A stretch of 64,000 nt of DNA from JBCCOW01 sp038749105. Its GTDB lineage: Bacteria > Planctomycetota > Phycisphaerae > Phycisphaerales > Phycisphaeraceae. Below are positions 1 to 8,695 of this stretch, piece after piece. The stretch covers positions 1-64,000 of the forward strand of contig JBCDIM010000003.1 of NCBI GenBank assembly GCA_038749105.1. Reading direction: 5' to 3'. A model generated the notes under the pieces. That model made no database searches. It saw nothing but the letters and a program-made list of their open reading frames with translations, and was not told the origin of the DNA. Positions within the stretch are counted from its first letter, which is position 1. Every line of letters begins with the position of its first letter. The position numbers and the translations under genes were made by a program.

Positions 1-345
1 AATACACCACGATTCAACCGAAACCCTCTCGCTCGTAAACCCAGTATTGGCATAGCGCCAACAATTCGGAACACCTCCAAGCCAACCGCCAAATCCTACC
101 CTTTTGCCGGGTCGTGCTTACCCCCTTCTCCTCCCTGTTCTGGCCTCAACATCTCAGGCAATGACTCCACGACCATAGCCGTGTTAGGGTATTCAGGCCT
201 GACATCACACAAGCTCCTTACTGATCTTCAGTTAGCCCCGCCGGCACTTTCAAACCTTGACACAACTTACATCAATAAGCCCGAGCGACCTTTCAAACGG
301 CCGCTCGAAACAGAGACTGGTTGATGTATCCCAGAGAACACTCTG
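1..345 (-). mobile_element. IS3-like element, right-end remnant (copy A)
   Basis: This is the right part of an IS whose transposase reads on the minus strand; the rest lies left of the window. It begins with aatacaccacgattcaac, also found just ahead of the transposase in copy B (about 13962-13979). It runs about 345 bp to the right terminus agagaacactct near 333-344. The same stretch recurs at 21860-22205 and 36480-36823, including the shared 20-mer ctcgtaaacccagtattggc. The short plus-strand reading frame at 257-451 straddles the IS end and shows no protein character, so I do not call it a gene. Confidence 0.75.
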
Positions 346-689
346 GTCGATCACTGATCCGAACGTTCATATCACTGAATTCACGTTCGACGACCAGAAC
401 CGCCAGATCAGCCGGACGTTCCCCGAAGGTGTACTCACGAACGGCGATTAAACCGATTACGTTCTAGACTGAGCTTGGCTAGGCCGTTGAGACCAGATAC
501 ATAGGCTTAGGCGTTTTTCTGATTTGCGGTCACCAACTTATAGATCTGTTACTCACAGGTGTACATACTCCTCATTGGAAGACATTCCAGATCTACCGTT
601 CACGGCGAGTGCGGATCCCATGAACTCCGGAATTCCGTAACAATTGTTTGATGATCGGGCCTATTTTCAGGCTCTTCCTGTCGCTTTGA
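346..689. other. Intergenic stretch, nothing recognised
   Basis: This lies between the IS right end and the stop of the sigma factor gene. I see no convincing coding frame, strong hairpin or repeat. It would hold the 3' end of the sigma-factor transcript, but no clear Rho-independent terminator is visible. Confidence 0.5.
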
Positions 690-1490
690 TCAGTCTTGTC
701 TCCCCTTGCTTGACCGCTCCATACCACCGTGCAACTGCCAGAGTAATGCCAAACCTGTGACCCTTAGCTCGGTCACGAGCTTGGGAAAGAGTACGTCTTC
801 GAACCGTTCGCGAATCTCATCAACTGGCAGGCCCAAGAGGCGAGCAGCCTTACTACCCGGATAACGATGCGCAATGGTGTACTTGAGAATCATCCAGTCT
901 TCGCCCGAGACCTTGGTCCGCATCGGATCAATGAGGGCGAGAAGTAATCGGGTTTTCAGTCCGGTCATCGAGGTCTTGAGGGTGCCCTGCTTCTGACGCA
1001 GGCGATCGGCGATCGAGGACCATGGCTCAGGCGGGTCGGCTAATAGTCTGCATTCCACGAGCACCTGATCCCGATCATTGCGGCAGGCGTCGAGCAGTCT
1101 CTGAACCGTCGATTGTCTCTGGCCGTCTCGATCGAAGGCGGGGATCGATTCGGACGCCGTCAGATTTCCCAGAGGTCCTGGGTTGAGTACGTCAGTGACG
1201 ACGTCCTTGTCGGATCTATTCTGCGTCCTGATTCGGTCTCGCAACCGGTCGTGGACTTTCCAGCGAATCGCTGTGTACAGCATCGCCGTAAGGTGGCGTT
1301 CATCCTTCGCCGCCTCCAGGATGTCGTCACGTGCGATGACACCCCGTATCACGCTGTTCACAACGCTCTCGGGCTCTAGGCCTGCCTGGCCGGATCGTCG
1401 TCCGATACGCAAGCGGGCGTAATTGGTCAGCAATTGATAGACGTTGTCATCAAGCAGGAAGGCATAGCCAGGATCATCGCTCTCGGGCAT
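690..1490 (-). CDS. ECF-like RNA polymerase sigma factor (planctomycete kinase-associated type)
   Basis: A 266-residue protein. Its N-terminal half reads like sigma-70 region 2 of planctomycete ECF factors: a helix with LLTNYARLRIGRR, an acidic block EPESVVNSVIRG where RNAP-binding helices lie, and VHDRLRDRIR for the -10/DNA contact. The middle has an ADRLRQKQGTLKTSM helix suggestive of region 4. The C-terminal ~100 residues are less typical, with a possible second helix-turn-helix (YPGSKAARLLGLPVDEIRERF). GAGGG sits 6 nt before the ATG. It lies 21 bp downstream of the Ser/Thr kinase gene, so the two are probably co-transcribed and the kinase may control it. The family call rests on motif memory and gene context. 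A plain DNA-binding regulator is possible. Confidence 0.6.
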   Translation of the reverse strand: MPESDDPGYAFLLDDNVYQLLTNYARLRIGRRSGQAGLEPESVVNSVIRGVIARDDILEAAKDERHLTAMLYTAIRWKVHDRLRDRIRTQNRSDKDVVTDVLNPGPLGNLTASESIPAFDRDGQRQSTVQRLLDACRNDRDQVLVECRLLADPPEPWSSIADRLRQKQGTLKTSMTGLKTRLLLALIDPMRTKVSGEDWMILKYTIAHRYPGSKAARLLGLPVDEIRERFEDVLFPKLVTELRVTGLALLWQLHGGMERSSKGRQD

Positions 1491-1511
1491 AGACGTCCCT
1501 CAGACAGCATA

Positions 1512-4500
1512 TTAGGACGGAGGATTGGCTCTTGCATTTCGGATCAGATCGACGATCTTGCGATCTCCCGACGCCTGAGCGACCTCCAGCGCATCGAGCC
1601 CGAAGCGGTTCTCGATGAGCGTATCAGACCCGGAATCAAGCAGCCGCTCAACCAGCGGCTTGTCTCGCTTCTTGATCGCAATGTGGAGTGGCGTATCGCC
1701 ATCCAGTCCTTCTTGTCGGTTAACGTCCGCCCCTGCGTCAAGAAGAAGGCCAACCGACTCAGGGTTGCCGTGGAACACGGCCATATGAATGGGCAGGAAA
1801 GAGCGAGGCCCGGGTTCATTCACGGCTGCCCCCCGATTCAGCATGTAGCGAACCGCATGATGCTGGCCGGCGGCGGCAAAGATGAAGAGTGGCGTCTGTT
1901 CCGTGAGGTTGTCCTGGGTCCAACCGGCCGCGCGGTGGACTTCGGGGATGTACATGGACTTCATAAGCCGTGACCAGATCTCCCGTTCTCCATCAGGCTG
2001 AGAGAGCATTGAGTTGAAGGTCTCGTCCGCATCCGGGGGGCTCAGCCAAGCCAAAAGCACGCGCTGCGCTTCGGGGAACCCGTCGATGGCCGCGAGGTAC
2101 AGGCAAGTCAAGGCGACATCAGGCAGAAGTGGGGCAAGTTCACCCCGGTTGTAAGCGCGACCCGCATTGGACAAGGAGGCAGCACTCCCCGCGGCTGCCG
2201 CGCGGAAACAGACTTCGAGATAGTCGAGGCCCTGCTCTCGCGCCCAAGCCGGATGCCTCGGGATGAGATAGGCAATCATCGTCAAAGCGCTGGGCTTTAT
2301 TGCATGATCGGTGTCGACCACCCTGTTTAGATTCTCGTAGGCGGCAAGATGATCCCCTGACTTGGCATAATGAATGCCCAAAAAATAGGCGCCATAGATC
2401 TCTCCTTGAGCTTTGGCATTCTTGGCGAGCCAGACGCCGTTCTTAATGTTCTTGTCAATACCCGGCAGGCCCTCCATGAAAATCGCGCCGAGTAGCGCTG
2501 TTGCCAGGGAGTTGCCCTGTTCGTGCTCAAATTGAAGCAGGACTGCCACAGCCCGATTGGCTTCCTTGCTTCCCGAGTGGCGGTTCATCAGCCGGAGGGC
2601 GGACGCCATGCGTAACTGACCAAGGTCGGTTTTCGCCGCGTTATGGATGTAAGCAGTGATCTTGAGACTATTCGCGACGTTCGGATCAAGTTTGTTGATC
2701 TCCGTGAGGAAACTCGCGTACAGCGCGCGAGGAAGGAGAGGCATGCGGTCGACACGCCTCAACGCGGGTTCAAGGACTTCCCATCCCCTCGTGGGCTGTC
2801 CGGTGTCGTAGAGTTGATAGCTCTTGAGTAGAGGGAGCATCAGCGCTGCCAAAGGAAACTCAAGAACGTCCCACTCGGCACTGGAATCCTCCGACTCCAG
2901 GATCGAAATCGCCGAATCGATGTCGTTCGATTCAAGGTACAGCGACATCAGATAGACACGGCACAATCGAGCGCCGGTAGACCGCCAGCCGTTGGCAGCC
3001 GTTGCACGCTCCAGTAGATCTTCCGCTCGTGCAATGAGCACACGGTGGGCGTCTGCGTCGACACCTACACGGGCCCGTGAGTTGTTTCTTCTGGCTGGTT
3101 TCTGGGGGCTCAGAGGTGATGCGGACGAGAGTTCTTGAATCTCTCGCTGAAAGGTTTCTTGGCTATTGGCCCGCGCTTCTGCGAACAGCAGGTTCGCTTT
3201 TGCCCAGTAGACCTTGTCGTGGGAATCGCCGAGCACACTACTGAAATGCTCGACCGCCCATGTCAGGTCGGTCTTCATACGTTCCACGTCGCCGCTGTAG
3301 TAGGCCGAAGAGGCGAGTTTGCTGGTCAGTTCGTTGTGGAGACTTGCGACAACCCGTGCGTCGGACTCACCGACAACCGCCCTTCTCAGGCTGTACGCTT
3401 TGTTGTGGTGGAAGATCGCCTTGTCGAAGTCACCCAGCGAGTGATGAGTCAAGCCCAGCGTTGAATGGATACGGCCCGCGACCATCGGTTCGTCTTCCTC
3501 GATCTGGGAAACGCGATCCGAGATGCCCGCCAGGAAATTTGGCATGGTGACTTCGGATTCCTCGTAGAAAGGGTTGTTCGTCATCAGGGCTTCTTGCATG
3601 AGGCGTGTGACCGCCTCGGCCTCATCACGAGCGGCTACGGCTTGAAGCCGCTGAAATTCTTTCTCGTCGCGCTCGGCGACTGTTTTGGCCTGCTCGATTC
3701 GTACCCGGTCACGTTCGTTCGCGGTCCGCCGTTGCTCGGCCTGGATGGATTGGACGTAGATGGTGGTCAGGACAATCAGCGTGAGGATCAAAGAGGCTGC
3801 GGTTGTGGCCCAGGCCCGGTTTCGGCGATACCAGAGTCGCAGCCTGCGTCCACGGGACGTGTCAAAGCTGGTCGGCCGGTGGTTCCGCCAAGCGTTGAGG
3901 TCGTCGGCCATCTGAAGAGGTGAGATGTAGCGGTCCAGGGGCTGTAGACACAACGCCTTCTGGCAGATTCGGTCGAGAACGCCCGGGATTCCCGGTCGGA
4001 CTGAACTCGGAGCGGGCGAAGGGCTGGCTCTGATTTGTTCCGTGAAGTCCTTCGCGATCGCCTGATCCGGAGCATCTGGAAATTCATCGCGGAAGCGGCC
4101 GAGGTCTGCATAGGGCCGCTGCCCACCCAACAGTTCGAAGAGGGTTACGCCGAGCGCCCAGATGTCCATGGCGGGGCTGGACGGGTCGCCTGCAAGCTGC
4201 TCGATCGAGGAGTATTCAGGCGTGCCGCCGCCCAGTGTCTGTCCCGCAGCCTCAAGTCCGGATGCTTGCGAAGTCGGAGCCTGAGATCTTTGGGTGGAGG
4301 CAAGGCCGAAATCAAGGAGCATCGGGCGGTGCGACTCGGGGGTGACAAGGATGTTGGCGGGCTTGATGTCCCGATGGATACGCCCCTGTCCGTGAGCTGC
4401 CGCGACGGCCAGACAGACTGTCGACATGATCTCGGCGACAGCCGTTGGCGTCAGAACGTTGTCTTTCCGGAGCTTGGAGAGCCGGACGCCGAGCGCGACG

Positions 4501-5384
4501 CCGTCCGGTTTGTTGGGATTAGGGTCGTACGCAAGCTGCTGGACGATGAGTCCGGGACCGTCTTTGATCTTTCCGGCATCCAGGACCTTGATGATGTTGG
4601 GGTGATCGATGCCGAACGCCGCGCGTGCCTCGGCCAGCGCTAACTCGATCTGCTGGCGTCCGTGGACTGACGTCTTGAGGATCTTCAGAGCAACCAACCC
4701 GCGCAGGGTTGTGTTCTCAGCCAGCCATACTTCTCCCATAGCCCCCGAGCCAATCCGGCGGATCGGGCGGTATTGGCCGATCTTCTCAATCTCGCCGGCT
4801 TCCAGCGCAGCGAAGACGGTATTCCCAGGCATGGTCGGCGTCACATCAAGCACCTGTGCATCTTGCGGAGGCGATGAATCAACAGCTGCTGAGTCGGTGG
4901 TTGACTGAAGAGCGGGACGCCCTTCATGAGACGGCGCGAATAGCTCGTCTGACGTTTCGGACTCAAGGCCGTCCAGGATCGGCCAGTATGCGTCGCTGAC
5001 CTGATCGCGTATTGCCGAGAACGGTTCGTCCACGCCGAGGTCTCTGAAGCGTTCGATCTCTAGTTCGAGCAGGAGCTTAGCGACTCGCGACTCCGGGTCG
5101 ATCGGGCCGATCGTGCTTTGATAGTGAGACCACGAGCAGTCGAGCTCGAGCCGGTCACGGTTCCCATAGTCCACGCGGATCAGCTCGCGGCTGTCTGGTT
5201 CATCGGAAACCGGGAGGCTGAGGAAAGAGGAGAGGTCGGGCGTGCTACCGGCCCTGCCCTTTATGTCGCGCCATTGTTGGCTGAACGTCTCCAGTCGGGA
5301 GTCTACTTGTCGGCTGGGAGAACCCTTATCCGATTCCATGATCAAATCTCGCATGCAAGTGAGGACATCAGACGCAGCTGGCAA
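1512..5384 (-). CDS. Giant membrane Ser/Thr protein kinase with Sel1/TPR-like and ankyrin repeats
   Basis: About 1290 residues. A Hanks-type kinase domain spans roughly 205-500: glycine loop IGSGAMGEVWL (211-221), Lys about 234 in VALKILK, catalytic loop HRDIKPAN (337-344) and DFG (358-360), so it should be active. One membrane helix follows at about 524-546, then a charged coiled coil. The long outer part has TPR-like helices, Sel1-like repeats (for example LATALLGAIFMEGLPG) and three ankyrin-like repeats at about 1165-1285. The kinase therefore faces the cytoplasm with a large extracytoplasmic repeat sensor or scaffold. The N-terminal ~200 residues are unassigned. The annotated start is TTG; ATG codons at 5354 and 5339 are alternatives, and no ribosome site decides. 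It is followed at 21 bp by the sigma factor gene and preceded at about 60 bp by the FHA-protease gene, all on the minus strand, suggesting a phospho-signalling operon. Confidence 0.85.
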   Translation of the reverse strand: MPAASDVLTCMRDLIMESDKGSPSRQVDSRLETFSQQWRDIKGRAGSTPDLSSFLSLPVSDEPDSRELIRVDYGNRDRLELDCSWSHYQSTIGPIDPESRVAKLLLELEIERFRDLGVDEPFSAIRDQVSDAYWPILDGLESETSDELFAPSHEGRPALQSTTDSAAVDSSPPQDAQVLDVTPTMPGNTVFAALEAGEIEKIGQYRPIRRIGSGAMGEVWLAENTTLRGLVALKILKTSVHGRQQIELALAEARAAFGIDHPNIIKVLDAGKIKDGPGLIVQQLAYDPNPNKPDGVALGVRLSKLRKDNVLTPTAVAEIMSTVCLAVAAAHGQGRIHRDIKPANILVTPESHRPMLLDFGLASTQRSQAPTSQASGLEAAGQTLGGGTPEYSSIEQLAGDPSSPAMDIWALGVTLFELLGGQRPYADLGRFRDEFPDAPDQAIAKDFTEQIRASPSPAPSSVRPGIPGVLDRICQKALCLQPLDRYISPLQMADDLNAWRNHRPTSFDTSRGRRLRLWYRRNRAWATTAASLILTLIVLTTIYVQSIQAEQRRTANERDRVRIEQAKTVAERDEKEFQRLQAVAARDEAEAVTRLMQEALMTNNPFYEESEVTMPNFLAGISDRVSQIEEDEPMVAGRIHSTLGLTHHSLGDFDKAIFHHNKAYSLRRAVVGESDARVVASLHNELTSKLASSAYYSGDVERMKTDLTWAVEHFSSVLGDSHDKVYWAKANLLFAEARANSQETFQREIQELSSASPLSPQKPARRNNSRARVGVDADAHRVLIARAEDLLERATAANGWRSTGARLCRVYLMSLYLESNDIDSAISILESEDSSAEWDVLEFPLAALMLPLLKSYQLYDTGQPTRGWEVLEPALRRVDRMPLLPRALYASFLTEINKLDPNVANSLKITAYIHNAAKTDLGQLRMASALRLMNRHSGSKEANRAVAVLLQFEHEQGNSLATALLGAIFMEGLPGIDKNIKNGVWLAKNAKAQGEIYGAYFLGIHYAKSGDHLAAYENLNRVVDTDHAIKPSALTMIAYLIPRHPAWAREQGLDYLEVCFRAAAAGSAASLSNAGRAYNRGELAPLLPDVALTCLYLAAIDGFPEAQRVLLAWLSPPDADETFNSMLSQPDGEREIWSRLMKSMYIPEVHRAAGWTQDNLTEQTPLFIFAAAGQHHAVRYMLNRGAAVNEPGPRSFLPIHMAVFHGNPESVGLLLDAGADVNRQEGLDGDTPLHIAIKKRDKPLVERLLDSGSDTLIENRFGLDALEVAQASGDRKIVDLIRNARANPPS

Positions 5385-5442
5385 ACCACATCGAAATCGA
5401 GTAGTCCGGCCGCGATTCTACTTCACGCCTAACCAATAAAGC

Positions 5443-7572
5443 CTATTCCTGGATCACCGGGAAGATGTAATAGACGGTCATGCCGGGAGCTCCCAGTTCA
5501 GATTTTCGGTAGGCGTGCAAGTTCATACGCACGTGCTTGGCGATACCGGTAATCGTCATACTTAGCACCTCTGTGCCCGCATTGATGTTGGTATCTGTCC
5601 ATCGGATGTTGCCGTTGTGCGTCGCGGCCAACCGTAAGTCGGTAGGGAGATCGGTGGCAGCGACAATGATGTATTCGCCCGACTTGAAGAAGACCTCTTG
5701 CTGCTGTCGGGACCTGTACTTATCCCAGGACACGACATGGGTTCTGCAGTCATCGACGTCTAGGACAGATCCGGCGGGCAAGTGGCCTGCCTTCACGAGC
5801 TTCTCGATGGTCCATTCAGCCCCAAACCGTGCACGCTGATGGGCCCGCTCCTTTGGCGAGATGACGTCCAAGGCGTCGAACTGATGCTGAAGCTCGTTGC
5901 GAATCTCACTGCTTGGCGTGAGGTCGGCGCCGTACGTCAGCATTTCACGCAGCAGCGTGACACGTTGGCCGTAGTTGAAGCCAAGCATGATGCGCTCGGC
6001 GGCGCCGTGCTTGGTGCGGGCGCGTTTCGCGGAGCCGTGCGACACCAGACCAATGACCAGGCCGTTCTCATCGATCAAGGGGCTGCCGCTGGCCCCGCCG
6101 ACAGTCGGGATGGTGTGAGCCAGGATGAGGCTGTTTTCAAAGGTGTCCGCTTGCGAGACAAAATTGGTCATCGCGGTGAGGTGACCGACGTGGATTTCGG
6201 GGTTGGTCCGGATGCGGGTGGCGAGCAGGCCTTCGGAGGGATAGCCGGCGTAGCCGATCGCGTCACCAGGCGCCAGCTCCTGCAGTTGAGCTTCCGACGC
6301 GATAGGGAGGACCGGGCCTGCGTCGGTCTTGGTGACCAGGTAGCCCACGTCGTACGCGATCCCGACTTTGAAGAGCTCGATGGATCGGCCGGGGCCGTAG
6401 CGTGCCAGCCTGCCATTCCGCCCGTCGACAATGTGCGTCGCCAGGTGCTTGCGAAACACGTCGTATCCCTTATGGGTGCGCGACGCTTCGAGGTCGAGAT
6501 CGACGTCTCTCGCATTACCGCTGCTGAATCGTGCAATCGCTCTGATACTTGCATCTTCGGCTCTTGCGTCTTTGTATTGCTTACGCAACTCATTGATCAC
6601 GTGGGCATTGGTCGCCAGCTTCCGTTTCTTGGCCACCCACGCGGTACCGACCATGCTGAACTGATTCTTATTGTCGATGAGTCCGACCACGGCAATGGAA
6701 GGGCTGGCATCGCGAAGCATCTGAGGGACACTCTTCCGAACCTCTCGGCCCACCTCGTCTAGCTTCTCGCGCAGCTCTTCGATCGTGGCGTTGGCTTTCG
6801 CCGCATTGGATTGTTCCGCCTCTTCCACATCGTTCAGCCTCTCGCGGAGTTGCTTGATCTTGGCGGTCGCCTTCGCCGCATTGGATTGTTCCTTTCGTAC
6901 CCGGGCGTTAAGGGCGAGCACAGTCGATCGAGAGGCCTCGAGGGCCACATTGATCTGCCCGATCTCTTGTGCCGCTTTGTCTTGTTGGGCCCGCCATCGC
7001 TCCTCGGCTTCAAGCCTGACATCAGAAAGCTGAGCCGAGAGCCGGTGGCGCTCTGCCTTTGCTGCGGCGTGAGATCCAACCGCAAGACTGCCCGCGACCA
7101 GAAGAAGGCACGACCACGCCAGTGCACGCCGTACGGGCTTCGGAGTGGTTTTGAGCCGATTTGTCAGCGTGAGACGGGCTGCGGCTGCCACTCCCCTGAA
7201 GGACGCGGCTGCAGGCAACGGACGCCGCGGTGCGTGCCCCGAGGGTGATCCGACCGAGATGCCGATCCGTGGGCCGTTCTTGCCCAACTGGAGCTCGACG
7301 TCCTGTCGCAGCCCTTGTTCTTCGCCCTGCCGCAGGTCGATCTGTTGGTCTTGCCAGATAAGAGCGGCCCCGCTGCGGTGGGTACACCGCACGGTGTAGC
7401 CGTCTGGCCTGCGGTGAATTTCGACGTGGCCCTTGACGCCGGCCCCGCGGTCGAGTTTCGGGTCCAATTGCAGGTCGGCATCACTCCCACGGCTGATGCG
7501 GACGATGTCCTGGTCAAACGCTTTTTCGGTGTGGGCTCGATGCCCGCTGAGGATGGTGCAGTGAAGTGTCAT
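5443..7572 (-). CDS. FHA domain - membrane helix - coiled coil - trypsin-like serine protease
   Basis: 709 residues from the chosen ATG at 7572, which has AAGGA about 8 nt upstream. An upstream in-frame start adds 17 residues without signal-like character. Residues about 1-100 form an FHA-like fold: ISRGSDADLQL then VKGHVEIHRRPDGY, matching the GR...S..H phosphothreonine-binding pattern. A membrane helix lies at about 151-169 (LAWSCLLLVAGSLAVG) and a coiled coil at about 175-280. The trypsin-like domain is in the C-terminal half: His324 in TNAHV, likely Asp408 in YDVGYLV, Ser495 in GASGSP. The FHA part would be cytoplasmic and could read phosphothreonine placed by the adjacent kinase, while the protease acts outside the inner membrane. 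The last ~150 residues are unassigned. Confidence 0.8.
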   Translation of the reverse strand: MTLHCTILSGHRAHTEKAFDQDIVRISRGSDADLQLDPKLDRGAGVKGHVEIHRRPDGYTVRCTHRSGAALIWQDQQIDLRQGEEQGLRQDVELQLGKNGPRIGISVGSPSGHAPRRPLPAAASFRGVAAAARLTLTNRLKTTPKPVRRALAWSCLLLVAGSLAVGSHAAAKAERHRLSAQLSDVRLEAEERWRAQQDKAAQEIGQINVALEASRSTVLALNARVRKEQSNAAKATAKIKQLRERLNDVEEAEQSNAAKANATIEELREKLDEVGREVRKSVPQMLRDASPSIAVVGLIDNKNQFSMVGTAWVAKKRKLATNAHVINELRKQYKDARAEDASIRAIARFSSGNARDVDLDLEASRTHKGYDVFRKHLATHIVDGRNGRLARYGPGRSIELFKVGIAYDVGYLVTKTDAGPVLPIASEAQLQELAPGDAIGYAGYPSEGLLATRIRTNPEIHVGHLTAMTNFVSQADTFENSLILAHTIPTVGGASGSPLIDENGLVIGLVSHGSAKRARTKHGAAERIMLGFNYGQRVTLLREMLTYGADLTPSSEIRNELQHQFDALDVISPKERAHQRARFGAEWTIEKLVKAGHLPAGSVLDVDDCRTHVVSWDKYRSRQQQEVFFKSGEYIIVAATDLPTDLRLAATHNGNIRWTDTNINAGTEVLSMTITGIAKHVRMNLHAYRKSELGAPGMTVYYIFPVIQE

Positions 7573-7786
7573 GGGGGGTTCCTTGGTGGGGTGGTAGTGA
7601 TGTCGAGTAACGCTCATCACCAAGGACCCGGGCGAGACCGCGTTGAGTTAGGGGCGGGTAGAGATTTTTCTTTTTTTGATTTTTTTTTGACAGCGCGGCC
7701 TGACTTCCGTCTTTTGCCGTCGGGTTCCTCCTGAAGGCGGTCGCTGGACCGTCCAGTCCTCAAACCCGCTCATGAAAGGAGCTGTT

Positions 7787-7897
7787 ATGTCCCGTTTTCG
7801 CCGTACCGCCGTGTTTCTGGCCCTCTCGCTCGCCGCGCTGATTGCAGCCCTCGCACCTGTAGTCGCCCTCGCCTGCTACACCCCGCCAAATTGTTGA
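7787..7897 (+). CDS. 36-residue secreted peptide ending CYTPPNC
   Basis: An ATG is preceded by AAAGGA with 6 nt spacing. The product starts MSRFRRT, has one hydrophobic stretch (AVFLALSLAALIAALAPVVALA) typical of a signal peptide, and ends ACYTPPNC. After cleavage at ALA it would leave only CYTPPNC, a seven-residue peptide with two cysteines. The context before Cys is not a good lipobox, so a lipoprotein is less likely. A VKOR-like thiol-redox membrane protein follows about 80 bp downstream on the same strand. The function is unknown. It could be a leader peptide, a disulfide-bearing micropeptide or a toxin-like peptide. The strong ribosome site and signal architecture are the reasons for calling so short a gene. 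Confidence 0.5.
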   Translation: MSRFRRTAVFLALSLAALIAALAPVVALACYTPPNC

Positions 7898-7975
7898 GGC
7901 ATTTGACGGATCCAAACAGTGAACTTGGCCGCCGCGGCCACGCCGCGGTGGCCAAACACGCCACGGAGAAGAATC

Positions 7976-8470
7976 GTGTCTATGAACGCAGAGCTCAGAT
8001 CGACGCCAAGACAGATCGCCTTGCTGATCGCGTTTGCGGGTTGCCTGGAGGGGGTGGCCCTCAATGCGGTGTCGCTGCTGACCGGTGTTCTTATGGGAAG
8101 CGTTCCCGCCGAGGGGAGCGTCCAACGGACACCATGGGGTGCCCTCTTGGGCGTCCCTGTGACCGCTTGGGCACTGCTCGTCTACCTGCTCATGCTGTTG
8201 TCACTGACGCGTCGGCACACGCCCGGGTTTCAGTCCATCGCTGGTGTGCTCGGCTGGGTCTTGCTCTTCACCCCGGCCTGGTTCGTGTCCGTCCAAGTGC
8301 TGGTGCTGGAACGGGTCTGTCCGTTCTGCCTAGCCGCCCACCTGGCGGGGATTGCCGCCGGTGTTGGGGCCATCGCGGTCTGCAAGACCAGCCGGTCGGC
8401 ACCTGCGATGGCCCTAATTCTCGTGTTCGGTATGGCTATCGTCCAGAGCTTTGGAAGTCTGGGAGCGTGA
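7976..8470 (+). CDS. VKOR-family-like membrane protein (thiol-disulfide redox)
   Basis: 164 residues, four or five membrane helices. The VKOR signature is the CPFC pair at Cys115/Cys118 in LERVCPFCLAAH before the last helices, plus the LLGVPVTAWALLVYL helix, which matches the G(I/V)PV..WG..Y region of bacterial VKOR. VKOR proteins reoxidise periplasmic disulfide-forming partners using quinone. The usual loop cysteines ahead of that helix are absent (the loop reads PAEGSVQRTPWG), so electron relay may differ. The start is set to GTG at 7976, with GGAGAA 5 nt upstream; ATG at 7982 and a longer GTG start at 7919 are alternatives. It probably shares a transcript with the tiny CYTPPNC peptide upstream. 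Another four-helix redox protein such as a MauE-like one cannot be excluded. Confidence 0.6.
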   Translation: MSMNAELRSTPRQIALLIAFAGCLEGVALNAVSLLTGVLMGSVPAEGSVQRTPWGALLGVPVTAWALLVYLLMLLSLTRRHTPGFQSIAGVLGWVLLFTPAWFVSVQVLVLERVCPFCLAAHLAGIAAGVGAIAVCKTSRSAPAMALILVFGMAIVQSFGSLGA

Positions 8471-8695
8471 TCGTAGATATCCCCCCGAACCTACAAGAGT
8501 CCACCGCCTGATCATCCCCTTGACGTCCGTCCGAGACCACGGACTCCGCCGAGCCTCTTGAACTAGACCGGGCGTCCTGGCACCACACGCAAGACCCTGT
8601 GGGAAACGAACTGCCCACTCCTCCAGATAGCAGCCGACTTCATTCAAGACGAAACGCCGAGCAAGGCGAGTACTGATTAACACAGGATTGACTCA

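Noticed and set aside
257..451. 64-codon plus-strand frame near the window start
   Set aside because: Lies across the IS right end and is not preserved in copies C and D.
5782..6762. Plus-strand frame opposite the FHA/protease gene
   Set aside because: Overlaps the catalytic domain of a well-supported gene and has no recognisable domain.
7664..7693. T-rich run followed by TTGACA as a promoter for the peptide gene
   Set aside because: No acceptable -10 box at the right distance; left unannotated.
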